64,000 nucleotides of DNA from contig NZ_BDAC01000007.1 in NCBI RefSeq assembly GCF_002091635.1, positions 1 through 64,000 of the forward strand. Direction: 5' to 3'. Below the pieces are notes generated by a model. That model did not search any database and was not told the origin of the DNA. It saw nothing but the letters and a program-made list of their open reading frames with translations. This document shows, in pieces, positions 44,878-52,527 of this stretch (the first letter of the stretch is position 1; each line of letters starts with the position of its first letter). Made by a program: the position numbers and the translations under genes. This DNA comes from Pseudomonas indica NBRC 103045. GTDB taxonomy: Bacteria; Pseudomonadota; Gammaproteobacteria; Pseudomonadales; Pseudomonadaceae.

Positions 44878-45819
44878 ATGTCCGCTTCAAGCCTCTCCCT
44901 GATGCCGCCGCTGGCGGTCGGGTTCGCCCGCCTGGGCTTCGGCTCCCTGCCGCTCGACCGGCTGAAGGCCCGCTATGCCAGCCCGGACAGCGGCTCGCGC
45001 TTCATCGAGCTGGATGGCTTCAACGTCCATTACCGCGATGAAGGCAGCCGCGACAAACCGGTGCTGGTGATGATCCATGGCGTGGTCGCCTCCCTGCATA
45101 CCTGGGACGGCTGGGTCAGCACCTTCGCCCCGCATTACCGGATCATCCGCTTCGACGTGCCGGGCTTCGGCCTGACCGGGCCGAAGCGCGACGGCGACTA
45201 CTCCGCCGAGCGGATGATGCGCGTCTTCGGCTTGCTGCTCGACTACCTCGGCATCGTCAAGGCCAGCATCGCCGGCAACTCGCTGGGCGGCTACATCGCC
45301 TGGAACTTCGCCGTCGCCGCGCCGGAGCGGGTGGACAAGCTGGTGCTCATCGACCCTGCCGGCTACCCCATGGCCAAGGTGCCCTGGATGATCGCCGCCG
45401 CCGCGCTGCCGGGTGCGACCTGGGCCATGCCGCTGTGGATGCCGCGCGCGCTCATCGCCCAGGGCATCAAGGAAGTCTACGGCGAGCCGGGGCGGATCAA
45501 GCCGGGCGTGATCGACCGCTACTATGACCTGACCCGCCGTCCGGGCAACCGCCGGGCGATGATGGACATCTTCCGCGTACTGCTGAAGGTGAACCGCGAG
45601 GAGCTGCACACGACGCCGGAGCGGGTGGCGAAAATCCAGGTGCCTACGCTGTTGATGTGGGGCGACCGCGACCGCTGGATATCGCCCAGGCACGTGCCGC
45701 TCTGGCAACGCGACCTGCCCGGCATCCAGGTGAAGACCTACGCCGGCGTCGGCCATATCCCCATGGAAGAAATCCCCGAACGCACCGCCGCCGACGCCCT
45801 GCGCTTCTTGCAAGAATGA
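44878..45819 (+). CDS. Alpha/beta-hydrolase
   Basis: 313 residues from ATG 44878 (GAGGTG upstream). Alpha/beta-hydrolase fold: oxyanion loop MIHGVVAS near 64, nucleophile Ser in GNSLGG near 136, acid Asp in LMWGDRDRW near 263, and His in GVGHIPMEE near 290. The N-terminal 50 residues precede the usual core. Substrate unknown; such enzymes act on esters, epoxides or C-C bonds. Confidence 0.87.
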   Translation: MSASSLSLMPPLAVGFARLGFGSLPLDRLKARYASPDSGSRFIELDGFNVHYRDEGSRDKPVLVMIHGVVASLHTWDGWVSTFAPHYRIIRFDVPGFGLTGPKRDGDYSAERMMRVFGLLLDYLGIVKASIAGNSLGGYIAWNFAVAAPERVDKLVLIDPAGYPMAKVPWMIAAAALPGATWAMPLWMPRALIAQGIKEVYGEPGRIKPGVIDRYYDLTRRPGNRRAMMDIFRVLLKVNREELHTTPERVAKIQVPTLLMWGDRDRWISPRHVPLWQRDLPGIQVKTYAGVGHIPMEEIPERTAADALRFLQE

Positions 45820-45888
45820 GGAGACGAGCAGGCGCAATCCGGGGCAACGCACTCCCGGATTGCGCCGGTGGCTTATTCGGCTACGGAT

Positions 45889-45941
45889 GTAGGGGCGAAT
45901 TCATTTGCCCAACCAGCATCACCGAACGAATGAACCCCTAC
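45889..45941. repeat. REP-type repeat interrupted by a miniature element
   Basis: GTAGGGGCGAATTCATTTGC paired with an inverted GAACGAATGAACCCCTAC. The tail CCCCTACAGG is split by the element that follows, whose insertion duplicated TACA. Confidence 0.75.
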
Positions 45942-45942
45942 A

Positions 45943-46112
45943 GGGCACCTCTAAAAACTACCTGCGTTGTCATCACTGCGTTAAAAACAAGCTCGAATGC
46001 GAGCCCAGTCAAAATGCTCATTTACAACCCGTAAACTGCGCTTTTTCGCTTGTTTTTGTGGGGCCGCCGAGGCCTTGTGCTGACTGCCTCGTCTACGTTT
46101 TTAGAGGTGCCC
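45943..46112. mobile_element. Miniature inverted-repeat element with TACA duplication
   Basis: 170 bases with perfect 16-base inverted ends (GGGCACCTCTAAAAAC / GTTTTTAGAGGTGCCC) and TACA directly repeated on both sides (45939-45942, 46113-46116). The inside carries AAAAACAAGC and GCTTGTTTTT, able to pair. It has no ORF of note, so it must have moved with a transposase encoded elsewhere. A related internal sequence occurs at the right end of the window (63885-64000). Confidence 0.75.
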
Positions 46113-46128
46113 TACAGGCGTACCACGC

Positions 46129-46962
46129 TCAAGCCGCCCGGGCCTGCGGCTCGAACTCGCCGCGGAAGCGCTCCAGCAGGTCGAGGTTGTTGTGCTGCCA
46201 GGGGTGGAAGTCGGCTTTGAAGAAGTCCAGATAGGTGCGTACCAGCGGGCGGAACACGCCGTCCTTGCCCCAGGCCCATTTGAGGCCGTCGCGCCACACG
46301 CGCCAGTTCCACAACAGACCGTCGCGCTCGAGCATGTGCGCCAGCCCGCGCGTGGTATCCAGCACGAAGAAAAAGGTGCCCATCAGCATGGCCCGGCGCA
46401 GCAGTTTGCGGCTGCCGCAGACCTGGTTGTACACGTCGAACGCCACCGCCTTGTGCTCGGTCTCTTCCAGCGCATGCCAGCGCCACAGGCGGGCCATGGC
46501 CGGATGGGCCCCGTGTAGCGGCTCGGGGTTCTTCAACACGGCATCGGCCATGATTGCGGTGATGTGCTCAAGCGCCGCGGTGGCCGCCAACTGGCGGCGG
46601 GGCGAGAGCTTCTTCTGGGTATAGCGGATGCGGGCCTGGGCGCGGCGCTCCATGCGTTCGACCTGATAACCGAGGTCCCGCAGGCGCTGGCTGTACACCA
46701 GATGTTCACGGCTGTGATGGCCCTCCTGGCCGATGAAACCGCGAATCTGCTCCTTCAGCACCGGATCGTCGATCTGGTCGCGAAACTGCCGCACCGAGTC
46801 GATGAAAAAACGCTCGCCGTCGGGAAACAGCACCGACATGGCGTCGAACAGGTGCGTCTTGAACGCATCGCCGCTATGCCAGTGGCGCGGCAACGGGCTG
46901 GGCAGATTGAAATCCAGATGGCGCGGACGAATCTGCAAACCTTCCGGGGTGGTGCTGGCCAT
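46129..46962 (-). CDS. PF10118-type predicted metal-dependent hydrolase, copy 1
   Basis: 277 residues. Family signature: GQEGHHSREHLVYSQ near 92-106 and WHALEETEHKAVAFDVY near 165-181, giving clustered His/Glu residues that look like a di-metal site in a helical bundle. The family is named a metal-dependent hydrolase, but activity is not established. It is a full-length paralogue of the gene at 47089, with the same length and most motifs the same. Its promoter region copies that of the other gene. Confidence 0.85.
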   Translation of the reverse strand: MASTTPEGLQIRPRHLDFNLPSPLPRHWHSGDAFKTHLFDAMSVLFPDGERFFIDSVRQFRDQIDDPVLKEQIRGFIGQEGHHSREHLVYSQRLRDLGYQVERMERRAQARIRYTQKKLSPRRQLAATAALEHITAIMADAVLKNPEPLHGAHPAMARLWRWHALEETEHKAVAFDVYNQVCGSRKLLRRAMLMGTFFFVLDTTRGLAHMLERDGLLWNWRVWRDGLKWAWGKDGVFRPLVRTYLDFFKADFHPWQHNNLDLLERFRGEFEPQARAA

Positions 46963-47034
46963 AGTGACTCCTGACTTCAGGTGGAAACCGAGTGGTCACT
47001 ATGGGCAAGGGAGAAAAGAGCGAAAAGGTTAACA

Positions 47035-47062
47035 TCAGCCAATGTAACAGTCATATCCGGCC
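47035..47062. promoter_or_regulatory. Duplicated upstream site, copy 1
   Basis: 28 bases from TCAGCCAAT to CAGTCATATCCGGCC, 73 bases upstream of the copy 1 hydrolase start. 25 of 28 bases are the same as in 47993-48020. Probably the binding site of the neighbouring AraC-type regulator or another shared factor. Confidence 0.5.
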
Positions 47063-47088
47063 ACGTGTTCCATGGTCCGAAATGCCCC

Positions 47089-47922
47089 TCAGGCGCTACC
47101 TGGCTCCGGGTCGAAATCGCGGCGATAGCGCTCCACCAGATGCAGATTGTCATGCTGCCACGGATGGAAATCCGCCTTGTAGAAGTCCAGGTAAACCCGC
47201 ACCAGCGGTCGGTAGATGCCATCCTTGCCCCACAACCAACGCAGGCCATCGCGCCACACGCGCCAGTTCCATAGCAGGCCGTCGCGCTTGAGCATATGAA
47301 TCAGCCCCTTCAGCGAATCGACGGTAAAAAAGAAGGTGCTCTGCAGCATCGCCCGCCGCCGCAGCCAGGGGCTGCCGCACACGGTCTGGAATACATCGAA
47401 GGCCACCGCCTTGTGCTCGGTTTCCTCCAGGGCATGCCAACGCCACAAGCGGGTCATGGCCGGGTCGGAACCCTCCAGCCAGCGTGGGTCGGTCAGCAAG
47501 GCATTGGCCATGATCGCCGTGAGGTGCTCCACCGCGCAGGTCGCCGCCAGTTGCAGGCGCGCCGGGAAATGCTTCTGGATGAAGCCGAGGCGGCGCTTCA
47601 GGCCGCGCTCTAAGTAATCCACGTCATAGCCGGAGTCGCGCAGGCGCTGGCTGTAGACCAGATGTTCACGGCTGTGATGGCCTTCCTGACCAATGAATCC
47701 GCGGATCTGTTCCTTCAGCAGCGGGTCGTCGATCCGGTCGCGGAACAACCGCACCGAATCGATGAAAAAGCGTTCGCCGTCCGGAAACAGCATCGACATC
47801 GCATCGAACAGATGCGACTTGAAGGCATCCCCGCCATGCCAATGGCGCGGCATGGGCTGCGGCAGATCGAAATCCAATTGGCGCGGTCGAATCGCCAAAC
47901 CTTTGGGTGTGGTGCTGGCCAT
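47089..47922 (-). CDS. PF10118-type predicted metal-dependent hydrolase, copy 2
   Basis: 277 residues, same plan as copy 1: GQEGHHSREHLVYSQ near 92-106 and WHALEETEHKAVAFDVF near 165-181. The strongest differences are in 115-160 and 180-200. It is divergent from the AraC-type regulator at 48039, the classic layout of a regulator and its target. Gene and upstream region were duplicated together. Confidence 0.85.
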   Translation of the reverse strand: MASTTPKGLAIRPRQLDFDLPQPMPRHWHGGDAFKSHLFDAMSMLFPDGERFFIDSVRLFRDRIDDPLLKEQIRGFIGQEGHHSREHLVYSQRLRDSGYDVDYLERGLKRRLGFIQKHFPARLQLAATCAVEHLTAIMANALLTDPRWLEGSDPAMTRLWRWHALEETEHKAVAFDVFQTVCGSPWLRRRAMLQSTFFFTVDSLKGLIHMLKRDGLLWNWRVWRDGLRWLWGKDGIYRPLVRVYLDFYKADFHPWQHDNLHLVERYRRDFDPEPGSA

Positions 47923-47992
47923 GGCCTTTCCCCGAGCCTGATGGGCGAGGTCTGACTATGGGCTTGCCGATTTTTGTCGGACAAGGTTATTT

Positions 47993-48020
47993 TCAGCCAA
48001 TCTTCCAGTCATATCCGGCC
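47993..48020. promoter_or_regulatory. Duplicated upstream site, copy 2
   Basis: 28 bases matching 47035-47062 at 25 positions. It lies 71 bases upstream of hydrolase copy 2 and 18 bases before the AraC-type gene, so a bound regulator could act on both. Confidence 0.5.
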
Positions 48021-48038
48021 AAAGCGACTGATAACAAC

Positions 48039-49061
48039 ATGAACAAGCCGCTCAACCTTTCTGCCGAACTCGTGCCGGTGGCCTATGCCGTCGCGCTGCT
48101 CGACCTCGCCGAGGAGCTCGGCGTTTCGCGCCAGGCTCTGTTCGCCGCCGCCCGGGTACGCCCGGAGGTGATGGACAGCCCCAACGGGCGCCTCTCCTTC
48201 ATCGATTTCAATTTGCTGGCCAGCGCGGCGCTGTTGCACTGCAATGAGCCGGCCCTGGGGCTGCGCCTCGGGCCGCGGTTGAACCTTTCCAGCCACGGCA
48301 TCCTCGGTTATGCCGTCCTCTCCAGCGCCAACCTGGAAAGGGCGCTGCAATTCGCCCTGAAGTACTACCGGGTGCTGGGACTGGCCTTCGAGCTGGAGCA
48401 GGTCGACGACAATGGCCGGGTCCAACTGCGCGCCAGCGAAACCATGCCGCTGGGTGCGCTCGGCCGTTTCGCCGCCGAGAGCCTGCTGGCCAGCCTCTAC
48501 AGCATCACGCGCTTTCTGGTGGGGGAAGAGCTGCAAGGCGTCGAGGTCGGTTTCGCCTACCCGGCGCCGAGCTATGCCGAGCGTTATGTGGAGGCCTTCG
48601 GCGTGGCGCCGGTCTTCGAGCAGCCCTTCCACTGGCTGAGCCTGCCCACCAGCTACCTCGCCCGGCCCATGGCCCTGGCCAACCCGGCCACTGTGCAGAT
48701 GTGCCAGCAACAATGCGAAGCCCTGCTGGCCACCCTCGACATCCAGGACGGCCTGCTCGTGCGGGTCCGCCGACTCTTGCTCGCTCGCCCCGGCGACTTC
48801 CCCGACCTCGACAGCGCCGCCCGCGCCCTGCATACCAGCGGACGCAGCCTGCGTCGCCACCTCGCCGCCATGGGCACCACCTACCAAGAAGTGCTGGACG
48901 ACGTACGCAAGCGCCTGGCCTTGCAATACCTCACCACCACCCACCTGCCACTGCATGAAGTCGCCTTCCTGCTTGGTTTCAGCGACCCCTCCAACTTCCG
49001 CCGAGCCTTCAAGAAATGGACAGGCAAGCTGCCAAGCGACTATCGGAACGGTGGATCGTAG
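48039..49061 (+). CDS. AraC-family regulator with N-terminal arabinose-binding-type domain
   Basis: 340 residues from ATG 48039 (MNKPLNLSAELVPVAY). An N-terminal effector domain of the PF12625 kind (about 20-205, HGILGYAVLSSANLERALQFALKYYRVLG) precedes a C-terminal double HTH (about 235-335; PDLDSAARALHTSGRSLRRHLAAMGTTYQEVLDDVRKRLA and EVAFLLGFSDPSNFRRAFKKWTG). Relatives regulate lipid, alcohol or aromatic metabolism. It is divergent from the duplicated hydrolases. The longer upstream frame lacks a supported start. Confidence 0.9.
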   Translation: MNKPLNLSAELVPVAYAVALLDLAEELGVSRQALFAAARVRPEVMDSPNGRLSFIDFNLLASAALLHCNEPALGLRLGPRLNLSSHGILGYAVLSSANLERALQFALKYYRVLGLAFELEQVDDNGRVQLRASETMPLGALGRFAAESLLASLYSITRFLVGEELQGVEVGFAYPAPSYAERYVEAFGVAPVFEQPFHWLSLPTSYLARPMALANPATVQMCQQQCEALLATLDIQDGLLVRVRRLLLARPGDFPDLDSAARALHTSGRSLRRHLAAMGTTYQEVLDDVRKRLALQYLTTTHLPLHEVAFLLGFSDPSNFRRAFKKWTGKLPSDYRNGGS

Positions 49062-49070
49062 TCAGGGATT

Positions 49071-49970
49071 TGCAGGAGCCAGCTCTGCTGGCGAATACGG
49101 GCCCACGAAGGTTTCGTTTCACCGGGCCGGCGCAGCCCACACATACCCTCGCCCCTCTGGGGAGAGGGCAGGGTGAGGGGACGGAGGTCGGTGGGGCAAA
49201 TGAGCGCAGGGCCTACTCAGGCGCCCGATTCGGCATCGCTGGGCGAATGAATTCGCCCCCTACAAGTCCCGCAGCCCCACGCAGCGCTTTGCGTAGGAGC
49301 CAGCTCTGCTGGCGAATGTCCTGTGGCCCCACGGAGGTTTCGTTTTACAGGCCGGCGCAAGCCCACACATACCCTCGCCCCGTTGGGGAGAGGGCAGGGT
49401 GAGGGGGCGGAGGTCGGTGGGGCAAATGAGCGCAGGGCCTACTCAGGCGCCCGATTCGGCATCGCTGGGCGAATGAATTCGCCCCTACACAAGCCCCGCA
49501 GTCCCACGCAGTGCTTTGCGTAGGAGCCAGCTCTGCTGGCGAATGTCCTATGGGCTACACGAATGCTTTGTTTCACTGGGCCGGTGCAAGCCCACACATA
49601 CCCTCGCCCCTCTGGGGAGAGGGCAGGGTGAGGGGCGGAGGTCGGTGGGGCAAATGAGCGCAGGGTCAACGCATGCGCCCGCTTCGGCATCGCTGGGCGA
49701 ATGAATTCGCCCCTACACAAGCCCCGCAGCCCCACGCAGCGCTTTGCGTAGGAGCCAGCTCTGCTGGCGAATGCCCAGTGGCCCCACGGAGGTTTCGTTT
49801 CACCGGGCCGGTGCAAGCCCACACATACCCTCGCCCCTTTGGGGAGAGGGCAGGGTGAGGGGGCGGAGGTCGGTGGGGCAGATGAGCGAAGGACCAACGC
49901 ATGCGCTCGGTTCGGCATCGTCGGGCGAATGAATTCGCCCCTACACGAACCCAGCAGCTCTGCTGGCGAA
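49071..49970. repeat. Four-unit tandem array of a composite REP-containing repeat
   Basis: Four units of about 227 bases start near 49071, 49294, 49521 and 49749. Each contains GGAGCCAGCTCTGCTGGCGAA, a CCTCGCCCC-x-GGGGAGAGGG palindrome, a shared GGAGGTCGGTGGGGCA segment, and GGGCGAATGAATTCGCCCC near its end. Units 2-4 are very similar. The last one ends in a truncated AGCAGCTCTGCTGGCGAA. Short open frames inside are by-products of the repeats. No gene was found between 49062 and 49995. Confidence 0.9.
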
Positions 49971-49995
49971 ACCGTCGCTCCCGGTAAGCGAGCGC

Positions 49996-50229
49996 TTACT
50001 GTTCCTGCTCGGGGCTGATCTGGCCGATTTCGGGGGCGGTCTTTCCGCTGATCAGCCAATAGGCGTACTGAGGAAACAGAACTACGACCGCATCGATCTC
50101 TGCATCGGAGAGTCGAACCTTTCCGTTCTTGATGTTCTGCCAACGGTAACGATCGATCCCCGTCTGCTTTTCGAACCATGTTGTGGTTCGTTCTTTATTG
50201 ATCAAGCTGATCAGGCGTTCCTTGATCAT
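49996..50229 (-). CDS. Small HTH DNA-binding protein
   Basis: 77 residues. MIKERLISLINKERTTTWFEK followed by TGIDRYRWQNIKNGKVRLSDAEIDAV resembles a compact Xre/CI-type HTH, and the tail has LFPQYAYWLISGKTAPE, as in phage-type repressors. Codon use is more A/T-rich than in neighbours, suggesting transfer. Palindromic sequences at 50252-50298, just upstream, could be its own operators. Confidence 0.7.
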   Translation of the reverse strand: MIKERLISLINKERTTTWFEKQTGIDRYRWQNIKNGKVRLSDAEIDAVVVLFPQYAYWLISGKTAPEIGQISPEQEQ

Positions 50230-50251
50230 AGGAAATTAGATCTTTGTAATA

Positions 50252-50298
50252 GTTGCAAGGTTGTTGTTGCTTGTGTAGATTCTTGTAAAAATTACAAG
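50252..50298. promoter_or_regulatory. Two palindromic candidate operators
   Basis: CTTGTAA-AAA-TTACAAG at 50282-50298 is a perfect 7-base inverted repeat, and TTTGTAA-TAG-TTGCAAG around 50253-50269 is an imperfect version. Both lie within 75 bases upstream of the small HTH gene. The sites fit autoregulation by a dimeric repressor. Confidence 0.5.
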
Positions 50299-50414
50299 GC
50301 AGCTTTGCCTGCGTGAAATTTTTACCAAGCAAGGAATAGTGCAGGAATCCGCATGGAAGTAGAAGCCAAGCGCGCCACGCTTCACCCGTTATTATCTGTG
50401 CCCAGGAGGCATCC

Positions 50415-50804
50415 ATGCCCCGCCTTCTGACACTGTCCCGCCTGAACGCCTACCTCCGCCAGAACGGTCGCTGCTTCTACTGCGGCGCCTCCATGTGGCT
50501 GGAAAGCCCGGAAACCTTCGCCCGCGAGCACGACATCCCCATCGAACGTACCGGCCGCTTCCGCTGCACCGCCGAGCATCTGCAAGCCCGGAGCGAGGGA
50601 GGAGGGGACGAGCCGGCCAACATCGTCGCCGCCTGCACCTTCTGCAACCACAACCGCCACGGGCGCAAACGCCCGATGAGGCCGGAACCGTACAAGCGCT
50701 TCGTCACCGCACGGCTGCGGCGCAGGCGCTGGCATCAGGAATGGGTGTTCGAAAGGCCCGTATTGCTCGGATTGGAAGACTGCCTCGAGGATGAGGCGGA
50801 GTGA
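50415..50804 (+). CDS. HNH endonuclease-domain protein
   Basis: 129 residues. Zinc-binding CFYCGA near 20-25, then the HNH core AEHLQARSEGGGDEPANIVAACTFCNHNRHGR (about 52-83), with the His, Asn and second CxxC-type pair. A basic tail follows. AGGAGG precedes the ATG. Such small nucleases occur both as mobile-element parts and as solitary chromosomal genes; no partner gene is evident apart from the divergent HTH gene. Confidence 0.88.
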   Translation: MPRLLTLSRLNAYLRQNGRCFYCGASMWLESPETFAREHDIPIERTGRFRCTAEHLQARSEGGGDEPANIVAACTFCNHNRHGRKRPMRPEPYKRFVTARLRRRRWHQEWVFERPVLLGLEDCLEDEAE

Positions 50805-50905
50805 CGACGCCGTTCCGAAGACCCTCGCAACAAGTCATCGAGGTTGAAACCTCGGCCCGTTGCCCCCACGCTTAGCGCCATCGCCCGTTCAGCGCAGGAC
50901 GTCCC

Positions 50906-51550
50906 ATGCAATCCACCCAACCCACCCTCATCCGCGAAACTTTCCCCGTCGGCCCGTTGCAGTGCAACTGCACGATCATCGGCGATCCGCTGAGCAAGAA
51001 GGCCATCGTGGTCGATCCGGGCGGCAATCCCGAGCTGATCATGGCGCGCTTGGAGGCTCATGGCTTGCAGGTGGTGAGCATCATCCACACCCATGCGCAT
51101 CTCGATCATTTCCTCGCGTCCGGGCAGATGAAGGAGAAGACCGGCGCCACATTGCACCTGCATCAGGGCGATCAGTTCCTCTGGGACAACCTGGAGATGC
51201 AGTGCCGGATGTTCGGCGTGCCGTACACGCCGGTGCCGGCGCCGGACCAGTGGTTACAGGACGACGAGGCGCTGGCCTGTGGGTGCGGGGTGGCGCTGCA
51301 CACGCCGGGGCATACGCCCGGTTCGATGAGCTTCTGGTTCCCGGAGGCTAAACTGCTGATTGCCGGCGATACGCTGTTCCGCCGCGGGATCGGGCGGACC
51401 GATCTGTGGGGCGGCGATTACGCCAGCATCGAGCGTTCGATCAAGCAGCGCCTGTACCGCCTGGACGAAGAAGCGACGGTGGTCACGGGGCATGGGCCGG
51501 ATACCCGGCTGGGCGACGAAATGCTGGAGAACCCGTTCGTCCGTGCCTGA
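50906..51550 (+). CDS. Metallo-beta-lactamase-fold hydrolase (glyoxalase II-like)
   Basis: 214 residues. HTHAHLDH (about 63-70) is the zinc motif, with downstream ligands in HTPGHTPGS and IAGDTLFRRGIGRTDL, and VVTGHGPDTRLGDE near the C-terminus. It belongs to the short GloB/YcbL-like group, which lacks the C-terminal glutathione-binding domain of full glyoxalase II. Substrate is probably a thioester, not determined here. Confidence 0.9.
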   Translation: MQSTQPTLIRETFPVGPLQCNCTIIGDPLSKKAIVVDPGGNPELIMARLEAHGLQVVSIIHTHAHLDHFLASGQMKEKTGATLHLHQGDQFLWDNLEMQCRMFGVPYTPVPAPDQWLQDDEALACGCGVALHTPGHTPGSMSFWFPEAKLLIAGDTLFRRGIGRTDLWGGDYASIERSIKQRLYRLDEEATVVTGHGPDTRLGDEMLENPFVRA

Positions 51551-51676
51551 GCGGCCCCCGTTCGGCCGAATCGAATGCCAACAACTGATGGCGGCGGCAC
51601 GGAATTTTAATCTGCCATCATGTTCTAATCGCGGCCAGCCCAGAGGGTTGGGTAAGAAAATCTCAGGAGTCGATCC

Positions 51677-52351
51677 ATGTCCACTGCACGTCGTTTGCTG
51701 ACCGCCGCCACCGTCGTTACCCTGCTGGCGGGCTGTGCCTCGCAGAATCCCTATGAAGCCCAGGAGCCGGCCGGCTCCAACAAGACGATGAAATACGGCG
51801 GTCTCGGCGCCCTGGCCGGTGCCATCGCCGGTGCGGCGATCAACCACGACAACCGTGGCAAGGGCGCGCTGATCGGCGCCGCCGTCGGCGGTGCGGCCGG
51901 TGCCGGTTACGGCTACTACGCGGACAAGCAGGAAGCCGAGCTGCGCCGCAGCATGCAGGGCACCGGCGTGGAAGTGCAGCGCCAGGGCGACAACATCACC
52001 CTGATCATGCCGGGCAACATCACCTTCGCCACCGATTCGGCGGATATCGCCAGCAACTTCTACACCCCGCTGAACAACCTGGCGACTTCGTTCAAGCAGT
52101 ACGACCAGAACAGCATCGAGATCGTCGGCCACACCGACAGCACCGGTTCCCGCCAGTACAACATGACGCTATCCCAGCGCCGTGCGCAGAGCGTGGCCAA
52201 CTACCTGATCGCCCAGGGCGTCAACGGCATGCGCGTGACCACCCGTGGCGCCGGCCCGGACCAGCCGGTGGCGAGCAACGCCACCGAATCCGGCCGTGCA
52301 CAGAACCGTCGCGTGGAAATCAACCTGCGCCCGCTGGCCGGTCAGCAGTAA
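51677..52351 (+). CDS. OmpA-family lipoprotein (YiaD-like)
   Basis: 224 residues. Lipoprotein signal with LLAGC lipobox (Cys at about 20), Gly-zipper segment (LGALAGAIAGAAINHD, GALIGAAVGGAAGAGYGYY), then a C-terminal OmpA domain (about 110-220; NITFATDSADI, VGHTDSTGS, LSQRRAQSVANYL) that binds peptidoglycan. It probably tethers the outer membrane to the wall. AGGAG precedes the ATG and a terminator follows. Confidence 0.92.
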   Translation: MSTARRLLTAATVVTLLAGCASQNPYEAQEPAGSNKTMKYGGLGALAGAIAGAAINHDNRGKGALIGAAVGGAAGAGYGYYADKQEAELRRSMQGTGVEVQRQGDNITLIMPGNITFATDSADIASNFYTPLNNLATSFKQYDQNSIEIVGHTDSTGSRQYNMTLSQRRAQSVANYLIAQGVNGMRVTTRGAGPDQPVASNATESGRAQNRRVEINLRPLAGQQ

Positions 52352-52368
52352 GCGTTCCGGTTGCGCAT

Positions 52369-52398
52369 GAAGCCCCCGTTATCGGGGGCTTCTTTTTT
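52369..52398 (+). terminator. Rho-independent terminator after the OmpA-like gene
   Basis: GAAGCCCCCG and CGGGGGCTTC pair around TTAT, followed by TTTTTT. It closes the lipoprotein gene 17 bases after its stop. Confidence 0.9.
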
Positions 52399-52527
52399 GG
52401 GGGCTCCGATAGCCGTCCATCGCCGGGCAGGTGGCAAAACGCCGCGGGATGGATTCCTGACTAGACTGCTCAGCAAGGCCGTCGCGGCGTTGCCGGCGGC
52501 GGTATCGGTCAGGGATTCGGAGCTCGC

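Noticed and set aside
46129-47922. Assembly artefact doubling one PF10118-type gene
   Set aside because: The two copies differ at many residues and in third positions throughout, so they are true paralogues.
49071-49970. CRISPR array
   Set aside because: Period of about 227 bases, near-identical units with no short repeat plus variable spacer pattern, and no cas genes.
49439-50179. Open frames of up to 246 codons within the repeat array
   Set aside because: The product repeats the same REP-derived peptide several times and has no gene-like start.
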